Below are positions 51,700 to 59,621 of a DNA stretch of 64,000 nucleotides, in pieces; position 1 is the stretch's first letter; each line of letters begins with the position of its first letter. The DNA is taken from contig CAZABH010000014.1 of assembly GCA_964483585.1 (NCBI GenBank), positions 1 to 64,000 on the forward strand, in the 5' to 3' direction. This stretch comes from SZUA-430 sp964483585 (lineage in GTDB: Bacteria > Pseudomonadota > Alphaproteobacteria > Micropepsales > Micropepsaceae). The notes under the pieces are model-generated. The model ran no database searches. It was not told the DNA's origin and worked only from the letters and a program-made list of their open reading frames with translations. The translations under genes and the position numbers were made by a program.

Positions 51700-53147
51700 T
51701 GAAGATGCCGTCCAGGGGGACAGCCTTTGACGAGATCAAGCAGCGCCTTGATGCGTTCTCGGGTCGCGATCTTCCGTGGCGCGAGGGCAAGACACTGGCC
51801 TACATCTACGATCCTGGGCCAGAAATCGAGGAGATCGCCAAGTGGGCCTATATGCGGTTCCTGACCGAGAACGGGCTGGATCCGACGGTCTATCCCTCCA
51901 TGATGCTGATCGAGAACGAGCTTGTGGCCATGGCGGCGTCGCATCTCGGGAACGTGCCTGGTGTTGTAGGCAGTTTCACAAGCGGTGGCACTGAAAGCTG
52001 CATGCTGGCAGTAAAGACTGCGCGTGACCATGCACGGGCGACGAGACCCGAGGTGCGAGAGCCAGAGGTCATCCTGCCAGTCACTGCGCATGCGGCGTTC
52101 CACAAGGCATGTCATTACCTGAATGTAAAAAAGGTATTGGTGCCCGTGGATGGAACATCATTCAGGGCGGATCCCGGCTTGATCGAACAGGCGATTACCC
52201 CGAACACGATCCAGATCGTCGCCTCCGCGGTCTCGTATGCGCATGGTGTGCTTGATCCCATCGAAGAGATCGGAGCGATCGCGCAGCGACACGGATTGCT
52301 GTTTCATGTTGATGGCTGCATCGGCGGCTTCCTGCTGCCGTTCTACAAGCGATTGGGCGCAAAGCTTGGAGCGTTCGACTTTACGGTGCCAGGCGTAACG
52401 TCCATGTCCATGGACTACCACAAATACGCCTATTGCCCGAAGGGTGCATCTGTCATCCTGCACCGCAACAAGGCGCTGCGTCGGCATCAGATTTTCGCGA
52501 CCGCAGACTGGACCGGGTACACCATCATCAATCCCACCATCCAGTCCTCGAAGACGGGTGGACCGATGGCCGCGGCATGGGCTGTCCTGCATGCTTTGGG
52601 TGATGAAGGCTACATGGAGTTTGCCCGTCGTATCAAGCATGCAACGGACATCATCGTGGCTGGCATCAGAACCATTCCGGGCATTCGGCTTGTGGGCGAG
52701 CCGGACATCAATCAGGTAGCCTTCACGGCGGATGCTTTTTCCTGCTTTCACATCATTGACGAGATGAAGGCGCGCGGCTGGTACGTGCAACCTCAGTTTG
52801 GTTATCATGGTTCGGAGCCGAATGTGCATCTTTCGATAGGTCAGAACATGCATGCGCGCGCGCAGGATTTTGTTGAGGCCCTTGGCGCATCGGTCGAAGC
52901 TTCCATGCCAAAGGGCTTCAGCCAGACGGCGGCACGCGTGAAGGCCGAGCTTGCGCGCATGGATCCAGCCACATTCGAGCCTTCGATGCTGGCGGGGTTG
53001 ATGCGTGCTGCAGGGGTGGAGGATGGTCAGCTGCCTCGTAGGTCAGCCGAGCTCAATCAGATCCTGAACGTCCTGCCTCCGGCCGTGACAGAATACGCAC
53101 TGATCGAGTTCATGAACGAGCGCTATATCTATCGCGACAAGACATAG
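51696..53147 (+). CDS. PLP-dependent decarboxylase/lyase of the sphingosine-1-phosphate lyase group
   Basis: A 483-residue fold-type I PLP enzyme. SFTSGGTESCMLAVKTARD, HAAFHKACHYL, HVDGCIGGFLLPF and the Schiff-base Lys in MSMDYHKYAYCPKG match the sphingosine-1-phosphate lyase-like branch of group II decarboxylases. There is no membrane helix as in eukaryotic lyases. Overlap with cimA by ATGA couples its expression to isoleucine/cysteinyl-tRNA genes, which does not suggest a sphingolipid role by itself. It could cleave a phosphorylated amino alcohol or decarboxylate an amino acid; substrate unknown. Confidence 0.88.
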   Translation: MMKMPSRGTAFDEIKQRLDAFSGRDLPWREGKTLAYIYDPGPEIEEIAKWAYMRFLTENGLDPTVYPSMMLIENELVAMAASHLGNVPGVVGSFTSGGTESCMLAVKTARDHARATRPEVREPEVILPVTAHAAFHKACHYLNVKKVLVPVDGTSFRADPGLIEQAITPNTIQIVASAVSYAHGVLDPIEEIGAIAQRHGLLFHVDGCIGGFLLPFYKRLGAKLGAFDFTVPGVTSMSMDYHKYAYCPKGASVILHRNKALRRHQIFATADWTGYTIINPTIQSSKTGGPMAAAWAVLHALGDEGYMEFARRIKHATDIIVAGIRTIPGIRLVGEPDINQVAFTADAFSCFHIIDEMKARGWYVQPQFGYHGSEPNVHLSIGQNMHARAQDFVEALGASVEASMPKGFSQTAARVKAELARMDPATFEPSMLAGLMRAAGVEDGQLPRRSAELNQILNVLPPAVTEYALIEFMNERYIYRDKT

Positions 53148-53164
53148 CGAAGCCAAAGCAAATC

Positions 53165-54058
53165 ATGGCAGTTTCAAGTCCCGAGCGGACCGGCGTCATT
53201 CATGCCGCCAGTGCCTACATCATCTGGGGCATCATTCCGATTTACTGGAAGCAGATCACCGAGGCTGATGCCGCCGAGATCGTGGCGCATCGCATTGTCT
53301 GGACGCTTGCCTTCACACTGCTGCTTCTTCATTTCCGGGGGCGCATTGGGCAGTTGTTGGCGGCGTTGCGTGACCTGAGGTCCATGCTCGCGCTCACGCT
53401 GTCATCAGTCCTGATAGCGCTGAACTGGGGAATCTTCATCTGGGCTGTGATGTCGGATCGCATCATAGAGACGAGCCTCGGCTATTACATCAATCCGTTG
53501 GTCAGCTTTCTTCTTGGGGTGCTGGTCCTGAAGGAGCGGCTGACGATGCCGCAGAAGATCGCTGTCGGCCTTGCGGCGCTCGGGGTCGCCAACCAGACGT
53601 TGGCGCTTGGCTTCCTGCCGTGGGTGTCGCTGGTCCTGGCTGCGAGTTTTGGTGTCTATGGTCTCATACGCAAGACCGTTAATGTGGAGTCGATAGAGGG
53701 GCTGACGGTCGAGACCATCGTGCTTATGCCACTTTCGGGACTTTACCTGCTGTATCTGTTTTCCACCGAAACCCTGTCTTTCGGGCATCACGGCGGCATC
53801 AACGACCTGTTGCTTGTTCTTGCCGGTCCACTGACTGCGATACCGTTGCTTCTGTTTGCGTCAGGCGCGCGCCGCATTCCGCTGTTCATGATCGGGTTCC
53901 TGCAGTACCTGGCGCCGACGATCAGCCTGTCGCTTGCGGTGTTTGTCTATGGGGAGACGTTCACGTCGGCGCATGGTGTCACCTTTGCCTTGATCTGGGC
54001 AGCCTTGGCACTGGTGTCGTGGGAGGCGTTCCGGCGGGAGCGCTACTCCGCCCCCTGA
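53165..54058 (+). CDS. rarD: RarD protein, EamA-type transporter
   Basis: A 297-residue protein with ten hydrophobic segments in two EamA halves. AAYIIWGIIPIYWK-type N-terminus (ASAYIIWGIIPIYWKQI), HRIVWT, NWGIFIWAV, ETSLGYYINPL and FLQYLAPTISL are characteristic of RarD. Members export small metabolites or amino acids; the substrate is not known. It begins 17 bases after the PLP enzyme's stop and could be its exporter. Its end overlaps the convergent LOG-family gene by 16 bases. Confidence 0.93.
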   Translation: MAVSSPERTGVIHAASAYIIWGIIPIYWKQITEADAAEIVAHRIVWTLAFTLLLLHFRGRIGQLLAALRDLRSMLALTLSSVLIALNWGIFIWAVMSDRIIETSLGYYINPLVSFLLGVLVLKERLTMPQKIAVGLAALGVANQTLALGFLPWVSLVLAASFGVYGLIRKTVNVESIEGLTVETIVLMPLSGLYLLYLFSTETLSFGHHGGINDLLLVLAGPLTAIPLLLFASGARRIPLFMIGFLQYLAPTISLSLAVFVYGETFTSAHGVTFALIWAALALVSWEAFRRERYSAP

Positions 54059-54609
54059 CGGCGGAAGTTTCTGATGGCGGCCATTGTTTCCTCGGGGTGG
54101 TCGACGACCGTATAGAGCTCTTTCAATCCGTAGCGTGCGAAGTCGTGCGTGTAGACCTTGTTAAAGGTCTCAAAGAGTGGATCCCAGAAGCCCTTGGTGT
54201 TGACAAAGATGATCGGCTTGCGGTGCAGGCCCAGTTGGGACCAGGTCATGGCCTCGAGTACTTCCTCCAATGTGCCGATGCCACCAGGCAGGATGACGAA
54301 TGCATCGGCAAGTCCGTGCATACGCTCCTTGCGATCATGCATGTTGGGTGTGATGACGAGTTCCGTCAGGCTTGTCAGTTCAATTTCGCGGGCGCGCAGG
54401 AACTGCGGAATGATGCCAATCACTTCGCCGCCGGTCTCCAATGCCGCTTTGGCGACCTCGCCCATCAATCCTATTGATGCTCCGCCGTAGATGAGACGCG
54501 CGTTTGCCTCGGCGATGTGGCGGCCAAGTGCGCGCGCGGCCTCGGCATAGGCTGGGTCATTGCCTTCGGACGAGCCGCAGAATACGCAGATGCCAAGCAG
54601 TTTATGCAT
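54043..54609 (-). CDS. LOG-family protein (TIGR00730), putative nucleoside-5'-monophosphate phosphoribohydrolase
   Basis: A 188-residue Rossmann-fold protein. The signature PGGIGTLEEVLE and the IYGGASIGLMGEVA and R-KERM segments are those of LOG enzymes, which release adenine or cytokinin bases from the 5'-monophosphate nucleotides. Often misnamed lysine decarboxylase. It reads alone, and its 3' end overlaps rarD on the other strand. Confidence 0.92.
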   Translation of the reverse strand: MHKLLGICVFCGSSEGNDPAYAEAARALGRHIAEANARLIYGGASIGLMGEVAKAALETGGEVIGIIPQFLRAREIELTSLTELVITPNMHDRKERMHGLADAFVILPGGIGTLEEVLEAMTWSQLGLHRKPIIFVNTKGFWDPLFETFNKVYTHDFARYGLKELYTVVDHPEETMAAIRNFRRQGAE

Positions 54610-54806
54610 GGTCCGGCCCCGCTTTTCCCTTCAGTTCGACGTAGTCTACACGGCGCGCGTAAAGAATATCAGGCGTGTTTCCTGCGCGGGTGCGCCAGAA
54701 ACATGATGTTTTTTGGGACTGTTGCCGAAATTTGGTGCTTGGCGGCCGCGGGCCAATGGGTAACGATGCGTAAAGGTTGGCATGCGGCGTTAGGGAGACC
54801 ATCGTG

Positions 54807-55253
54807 ATGAAGTTTCGTGCTGTGACGATTGCATTTGCAATCCTTGTGGTGGCCGGGCCTGCGTGGGTGGCTCTCGCCTCGCAGACGGTTGTCGACGACC
54901 GCATCGCGGGCATGAAGTCCCTCATCGGTGCGATGCGTGGGGCAACGGGTGCAAGCGATCCGGATGTGGCGCGAGAGAATCTCGGCAGGGCGATCACCTA
55001 TGCGAAGTCAATTCCCGGACGGTTCCCCAAGGGAACCGGGCTTGGCGACGCCGGCATTACCAAGACACGGGCCAAGCAGGACATATGGACGAAGCCAGCC
55101 CTGTTCAAGGCTGAGGCGGATGGGTTTGTCGTTGCGCTTGAAGCTGCAAGCGCTGGGGCAGGTGATGCTGCGGCCTTCGATGCCGCCATGGCGACTGTGC
55201 GGAAGTCATGCAGCAGTTGCCATGATGCTTTCCGTGGCCCGGCTGTCGACTAG
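54807..55253 (+). CDS. Cytochrome c' (class II c-type cytochrome)
   Basis: The ATG at 54807 has an AGGGAGA site and gives 148 residues. Signal peptide, then a four-helix-bundle length domain with the single haem motif CSSCH near the C-terminus (CSSCHDAFR), the diagnostic position for class II. Periplasmic; members bind NO or CO, or serve in electron transfer. The next cytochrome begins on the base after its stop, so the pair is one operon. Confidence 0.92.
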   Translation: MKFRAVTIAFAILVVAGPAWVALASQTVVDDRIAGMKSLIGAMRGATGASDPDVARENLGRAITYAKSIPGRFPKGTGLGDAGITKTRAKQDIWTKPALFKAEADGFVVALEAASAGAGDAAAFDAAMATVRKSCSSCHDAFRGPAVD

Positions 55254-56165
55254 ATGCCTGTCTGGCTTCGTTCTGCTGCTGCACCCGCGCTGGTGGGGTG
55301 TCTGGCTGTAGTCGCGTGGATTTTGTGGCCTGTCCGCACCGACGTGGTACTGCCGCCGGGTGTCTCGAGCACAAGCGCCGAGATGGCTGCGCGCGGGGCC
55401 TATATGGTGCGGGCGGCAGGATGTGTCGCTTGTCACACGGACAGTGCGGGCGGGGGGAAGCCCTTCGCAGGCGGTCGCGCCATCGAGACGCCTTTCGGGA
55501 CTTTTTATTCACCCAACATCACGCGTGATGCCGAGACCGGCATCGGTCGGTGGAGTGATGAGGACTTCGTGCGGGCTGTCATGCTTGGCGAGGGTGTGAA
55601 TGGTGAGCATCTCTATCCGGTTTTTCCGTACACGTCTTATGCCAGAATCCGCGTCGAGGACGTTGTAGCGATCAAGGCCTATCTCTTCACCCTCGAGCCT
55701 GTGCGGGCGACGGCTCCGCCCAACGATGTCGGATTTCCCTATGGGTGGCGCAGCCTGCTGAAAGTTTGGAAGCTGCTGTACCTTGATACAGCTCCTCTAT
55801 CTGAAACGGTGGTATCGCGTAGTGCGGCGTGGGTGCGCGGGCGATATCTCGTTGCAGGCCCGGGGCATTGTGGCGAGTGTCACACGCCTAGGGGTTTTCT
55901 TGGTGCCAGCGATACCAAGCGAGATCTTGAAGGGCAGCGTCATGGGCCGGAAGGGTGGGCTGTACCTGCCCTTGTTGGGCCGCGTGCGGCCGAATTCGCG
56001 CAGTGGTCGCAAGCCGAGATCGAGACGTATCTGGAAACGGGAGATACGCCTGATTTCGATGCAGCTCAGGGCCCGATGAAAGAGGTCATCCAGGAGGGTA
56101 CGCGCTTCCTGACGCGGGAAGACCGGCGGGCGATGGCGATATATCTCAAAGCGCTCAGCGAATAA
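55254..56165 (+). CDS. Membrane-anchored dihaem cytochrome c
   Basis: A 303-residue protein with one N-terminal hydrophobic anchor and two haem c motifs, CVACH and CGECH. TPFGTFYSPNITRDAETGIGRWSDEDFVRAV is typical of the cytochrome subunits of periplasmic alcohol or aldehyde dehydrogenases, which usually have three haems; here only two are present. It probably passes electrons from a periplasmic donor to the respiratory chain. The adjacent cytochrome c' may be a partner. Confidence 0.92.
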   Translation: MPVWLRSAAAPALVGCLAVVAWILWPVRTDVVLPPGVSSTSAEMAARGAYMVRAAGCVACHTDSAGGGKPFAGGRAIETPFGTFYSPNITRDAETGIGRWSDEDFVRAVMLGEGVNGEHLYPVFPYTSYARIRVEDVVAIKAYLFTLEPVRATAPPNDVGFPYGWRSLLKVWKLLYLDTAPLSETVVSRSAAWVRGRYLVAGPGHCGECHTPRGFLGASDTKRDLEGQRHGPEGWAVPALVGPRAAEFAQWSQAEIETYLETGDTPDFDAAQGPMKEVIQEGTRFLTREDRRAMAIYLKALSE

Positions 56166-56249
56166 GCTGTTGATAGAACTGCTGTTTGCATTGCGGGGCC
56201 GCGGGTCGCGCCTAAAGTGCGGACTGGAAACCTAGGAATATTAGCAGCC

Positions 56250-57293
56250 ATGGCCCGCGTGATTGTGATCCTCACACTGTTGTTCCTGATTACGGCGGGA
56301 ATCTTCCACCTCACGCGTCCTGCAGATGGGCCGCGTGCCGGTAGCGGGAAGACGACGGTTGCGCTGCCAGCCTCCGGGGTTGCCCAAGAGGGCGCTGCAG
56401 GGACGACGGTGGCCACGGCTCAGGATGTCGTGGGCGGGCCGGTGGCCGGCGCTGCGCCAGCGTTTGCGACCGTTGGTGTCGACCATCGTGGGCGTGCTTC
56501 GTTCACGGGAACTGCTGGCCCGGGTGACAAGCTCTCGATCCTGAGCGGTGACAAGGTTCTGGGGCGCGGGCGGGCAGACGAGGCGGGCAGCTGGAGTATC
56601 GCCTTCAAGATGCCTCGGATCACGGTGCGCGACGAGTTGCGCATTCGCAGTCTGAGGGCAGGTGGCGACAGCGTGGACGGGCCGCAGCGGGTCGAGGTGG
56701 CGCCTCCTGAGCGCCCGGGGGGACTGCCGGTGCTTCGCATCGTGTCGGCTGCGGCAATGCCTGAAGAGCCTTTCAGCGCGCCTGGGCCCGATGCCGATGG
56801 CGAGCCCAATGTTGGCATTATCATCGAGACCGTGGATACGGATGATGCTGGCAGGGTCAACCTGGCTGGGCGCGCTGATGCCGGGGCTACCATGCGGCTT
56901 GAAATGGGTGGCAAGACGGTTGGGACGGCGAAAGTGGGGCGCGATGGGCTCTGGGCTCTTGAGGCGCGCAATACCACGGGGCGCGAGGTGAAGATGGTCC
57001 GTGTCGTGCTTGTCAGCGCCAAGGGGAAGCAGATTGATGCCTCGACCTTGCCTCTGCGGTTGCCTGGGCCTTCGGCCGTTACCTCCGTTGCCGGGTCTCA
57101 GGTTGATCGAGGTCATGCCGCAGTGTCGGGCGGGGGACGCTGGGTCAAGGTTCGTCGCGGTGACAGCCTCTGGAAGCTGGCGCGGCGCCATTATGGAAAC
57201 GGTGCCAAGTGGACCCGTATCCTGAAGGCCAATCGCAGGCGGATCTCGGACCCCGATGTGATCCTTCCGGGGTGGCGTTTGCGCCTGCCGTGA
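56250..57293 (+). CDS. LysM-domain peptidoglycan-associated protein
   Basis: From the ATG at 56250 (GTG 56217 also possible), 347 residues. An N-terminal membrane segment is followed by an Ala/Pro/Gly-rich stretch, two Ig-like beta domains (repeats of F-T-G-T-A-G-P-G and L-A-G-R-A-D-A-G type) and a C-terminal LysM domain (WVKVRRGDSLWKLARRHYGNGAKWTRI). The plan matches alphaproteobacterial periplasmic LysM proteins that bind peptidoglycan. No catalytic domain is seen. The precise role is unknown. Confidence 0.87.
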   Translation: MARVIVILTLLFLITAGIFHLTRPADGPRAGSGKTTVALPASGVAQEGAAGTTVATAQDVVGGPVAGAAPAFATVGVDHRGRASFTGTAGPGDKLSILSGDKVLGRGRADEAGSWSIAFKMPRITVRDELRIRSLRAGGDSVDGPQRVEVAPPERPGGLPVLRIVSAAAMPEEPFSAPGPDADGEPNVGIIIETVDTDDAGRVNLAGRADAGATMRLEMGGKTVGTAKVGRDGLWALEARNTTGREVKMVRVVLVSAKGKQIDASTLPLRLPGPSAVTSVAGSQVDRGHAAVSGGGRWVKVRRGDSLWKLARRHYGNGAKWTRILKANRRRISDPDVILPGWRLRLP

Positions 57294-57344
57294 AACCACG
57301 GCTTTTTACTGGAAACGGGCCGGCTGATGGCGTAAGCCGAGGTC

Positions 57345-59252
57345 ATGCCACCCATGCCCGGAAAAGCCACTGTTGCCGCCGGCGACGCCCATCAGGGGCG
57401 AAGCCGCCTTGTCACCGCGCAGACGATCCTGCCCTATCTCTGGCCTGAGGGTCGGCTGGACCTGAAGGCGCGGATTGTGATCGCCATGGTTGCCTTGGTG
57501 CTTGCCAAGGTTGCTACGCTTGCTTTCCCGCTTTTCTATGGTGCAGCCGTTGATGCGCTTGGCGGCAACGGGCAGGCCGTGCAGGCGGTTGGGGTGGCGA
57601 TCTCGTTCATCCTCGCATTCGGTGTTGCGCGCATTCTCATGCAGGGGTTTGCTCAGTTGCGGGACGCTATCGCGTCGCGCGCTGTCTACAACGCCGTACG
57701 CGCCGTGGCAGGAAAGACGTTCCGGCATATCCATGCCCTGTCGCTGAGGTTTCACCTCGAGCGGAAGACCGGCGGTCTCACGCGTGTCATCGAGCGGGGC
57801 ACAAAGGGTATCGACATCCTTCTCTTCTACGTTCTGTTCTCAATTGTGCCGACTGTCCTCGAGCTTGTGCTTGTCTGTGGCTATCTGTGGTGGGCGTATC
57901 ATTGGGGTTATGTTGCCATCACGATTGTCACGGTGCTGATCTATGGCTGGTTCACGATCCGGGTGACTTCGTGGCGGACCGAGATCCGCCGGCGCATGAA
58001 TGACAGCGACACGGAGGCCAACACCAAGGCCGTCGACAGTCTTCTGAATTACGAGACCGTCAAGTATTTCAACAATGAGGGGCATGAGGCCAGTCGCTAT
58101 GATCATGCGATGGCGCAGTTTGCCGATGCCTCGGAAAAGTCGCAGATGTCGCTGTCATTCTTGAACGCGGGTCAGGCGGCGATCATCACGGTTGGCCTTG
58201 TCGGGGTCATGTGTCTGGCGGCGTATCACATTTCGACCGGCCAGATGACGATCGGTGGGCTTGTCGTCGTCAACGGTTTCCTGACCCAGCTCTATGTTCC
58301 GCTGAACCTGCTTGGTACGGTCTACAGGGAAATCAACCAGGCGCTCATCGACATGGAAAAGATGTTCGATGTGCTGAACGTTGCGCCAGAGGTAAAGGAC
58401 AAGCCGGGCGCCCCGGACCTCCAGGTGCATGGAGGCGAAATCCGGTTTGAGGATGTCGTGTTCTCGTATGAACCCGAGCGTACCATCCTGAAGGGGGTCA
58501 GCTTTACCGTGCCAGCAGGCAAGACGGTTGCCATTGTCGGTCCATCAGGCGCGGGCAAGTCGACGATCTCCCGCATTCTCTACCGCTTCTACGAGATCGG
58601 TTCCGGGCGGGTCACCATCGATGGGCAGGACATTCGCGATGTTCGCCAGGATTCCGTGCGTGGTGTGATCGGCATCGTTCCTCAGGATACTGTGCTTTTC
58701 AACGATACCATCCGCTACAATATCCGTTATGGACGCATGTCGGCGAGTGATGCTGAGATCGAAGAGGCCGCCCGCCTGGCCCAGATCGAGCCGTTCATCC
58801 GGCGGCTGCCCGACGGGTTCCAGGCCATGGTGGGCGAACGTGGCCTGAAACTGTCTGGCGGCGAGAAGCAGCGTGTGGCGATCGCGCGCACGCTTCTGAA
58901 AAATCCACCCATCCTGCTGCTGGACGAAGCGACGTCTGCCCTCGACACCCACACCGAGCGTGAGATCCAGTCGGCCCTGCGCGAGGTGTCACGCAACCGG
59001 ACCACGCTTGTCATCGCGCACCGCTTGTCGACCGTGATCGATGCGGACCAGATCCTTGTGCTGGATCAGGGGTGTATCGTTGAGCGGGGGCGACATGACG
59101 AGTTGCTGCTCATGAACGGCGCTTATGCCTCGATGTGGAACCGGCAGCGCGAGGCGGCCGAAGCGCGGGCGCGGCTCAGTGAGGCCGAGGCTGATCCAGC
59201 GGTCAACCCGGAGATCGCGCGGGCGCAGCCAATTGGTGTCGCCGGCGCGTAG
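57345..59252 (+). CDS. Atm1/ABCB7-type ABC exporter (fused permease-ATPase)
   Basis: A 635-residue half-transporter (ATG at 57345 or 57354). Six membrane helices, then an ATPase with Walker A GPSGAGKST, Q-loop IVPQDTVLFNDTI, signature LSGGEKQR, Walker B ILLLDEATSALD and His in VIAHRLST. NYETVKYFNNEGHE and TRVIERGTKGI are typical of the Atm1 group, which exports glutathione-linked sulfur or metal adducts. It precedes the copper/arsenic genes and may add to heavy-metal tolerance or Fe-S cluster supply. Confidence 0.93.
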   Translation: MPPMPGKATVAAGDAHQGRSRLVTAQTILPYLWPEGRLDLKARIVIAMVALVLAKVATLAFPLFYGAAVDALGGNGQAVQAVGVAISFILAFGVARILMQGFAQLRDAIASRAVYNAVRAVAGKTFRHIHALSLRFHLERKTGGLTRVIERGTKGIDILLFYVLFSIVPTVLELVLVCGYLWWAYHWGYVAITIVTVLIYGWFTIRVTSWRTEIRRRMNDSDTEANTKAVDSLLNYETVKYFNNEGHEASRYDHAMAQFADASEKSQMSLSFLNAGQAAIITVGLVGVMCLAAYHISTGQMTIGGLVVVNGFLTQLYVPLNLLGTVYREINQALIDMEKMFDVLNVAPEVKDKPGAPDLQVHGGEIRFEDVVFSYEPERTILKGVSFTVPAGKTVAIVGPSGAGKSTISRILYRFYEIGSGRVTIDGQDIRDVRQDSVRGVIGIVPQDTVLFNDTIRYNIRYGRMSASDAEIEEAARLAQIEPFIRRLPDGFQAMVGERGLKLSGGEKQRVAIARTLLKNPPILLLDEATSALDTHTEREIQSALREVSRNRTTLVIAHRLSTVIDADQILVLDQGCIVERGRHDELLLMNGAYASMWNRQREAAEARARLSEAEADPAVNPEIARAQPIGVAGA

Positions 59253-59270
59253 CCAGGCGTTTGCGGTCTG

Positions 59271-59555
59271 TCAGTTCCCGACTTTGCGTGCTCGAGAGAG
59301 GGTCGAGACGAGTTCCTCGATTTTCTTGCGTTGTACCTTTGGATCGCCGGAATTGATCGCGTGTTCGACGCAATGCGAGAGGTGATCCTTCAGGATCTCG
59401 GCCTCGACCTTGCGTGCGGCAGCCATTACCGCCTGCAGCTGATCGATGATCTCAATGCAATAGCGGTCTTCCTCAACCATGCGTATGAGGCCGCGGACCT
59501 GGCCTTCGATGCGCTTGAGCCGCCGCGTGCAGATCTGTTTTGCGTCTGTTTGCAT
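59271..59555 (-). CDS. csoR: CsoR-family copper-sensing repressor
   Basis: A 94-residue all-helical protein. RRLKRIEGQVRGLIRMVEED is the DNA-contacting helix; the metal site is C-H-C: Cys in RYCIEI, then His and Cys in DHLSHC, the CsoR copper pattern rather than RcnR (nickel) or FrmR (formaldehyde). It should repress copA and itself and let go on Cu(I). Its start lies 9 bases from the palindrome shared with the divergent copper ATPase. Confidence 0.92.
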   Translation of the reverse strand: MQTDAKQICTRRLKRIEGQVRGLIRMVEEDRYCIEIIDQLQAVMAAARKVEAEILKDHLSHCVEHAINSGDPKVQRKKIEELVSTLSRARKVGN

Positions 59556-59557
59556 GC

Positions 59558-59586
59558 TTGCAGTATACCCCCTGGGGGTATAAATT
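59558..59586 (+). promoter_or_regulatory. copA promoter with CsoR operator in the spacer
   Basis: The perfect palindrome TATACCCCCTGGGGGTATA (59564-59582) with 9-bp arms is a classic GC-centred CsoR box. TTGCAG at 59558-59563 is a possible -35, and TATAAA (59579) or TAAATT (59581) a possible -10, placing the operator between them. It serves csoR and the ATPase gene together. Confidence 0.8.
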
Positions 59587-59621
59587 GCAATCTGCAGGAT
59601 TGGTTTACCCTACGGCGTTCC

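Noticed and set aside
59331..59621. Upstream extension of the copA reading frame across csoR
   Set aside because: The frame is open but antisense to csoR and crosses the operator; family sequence starts only after the ATG at 59622.
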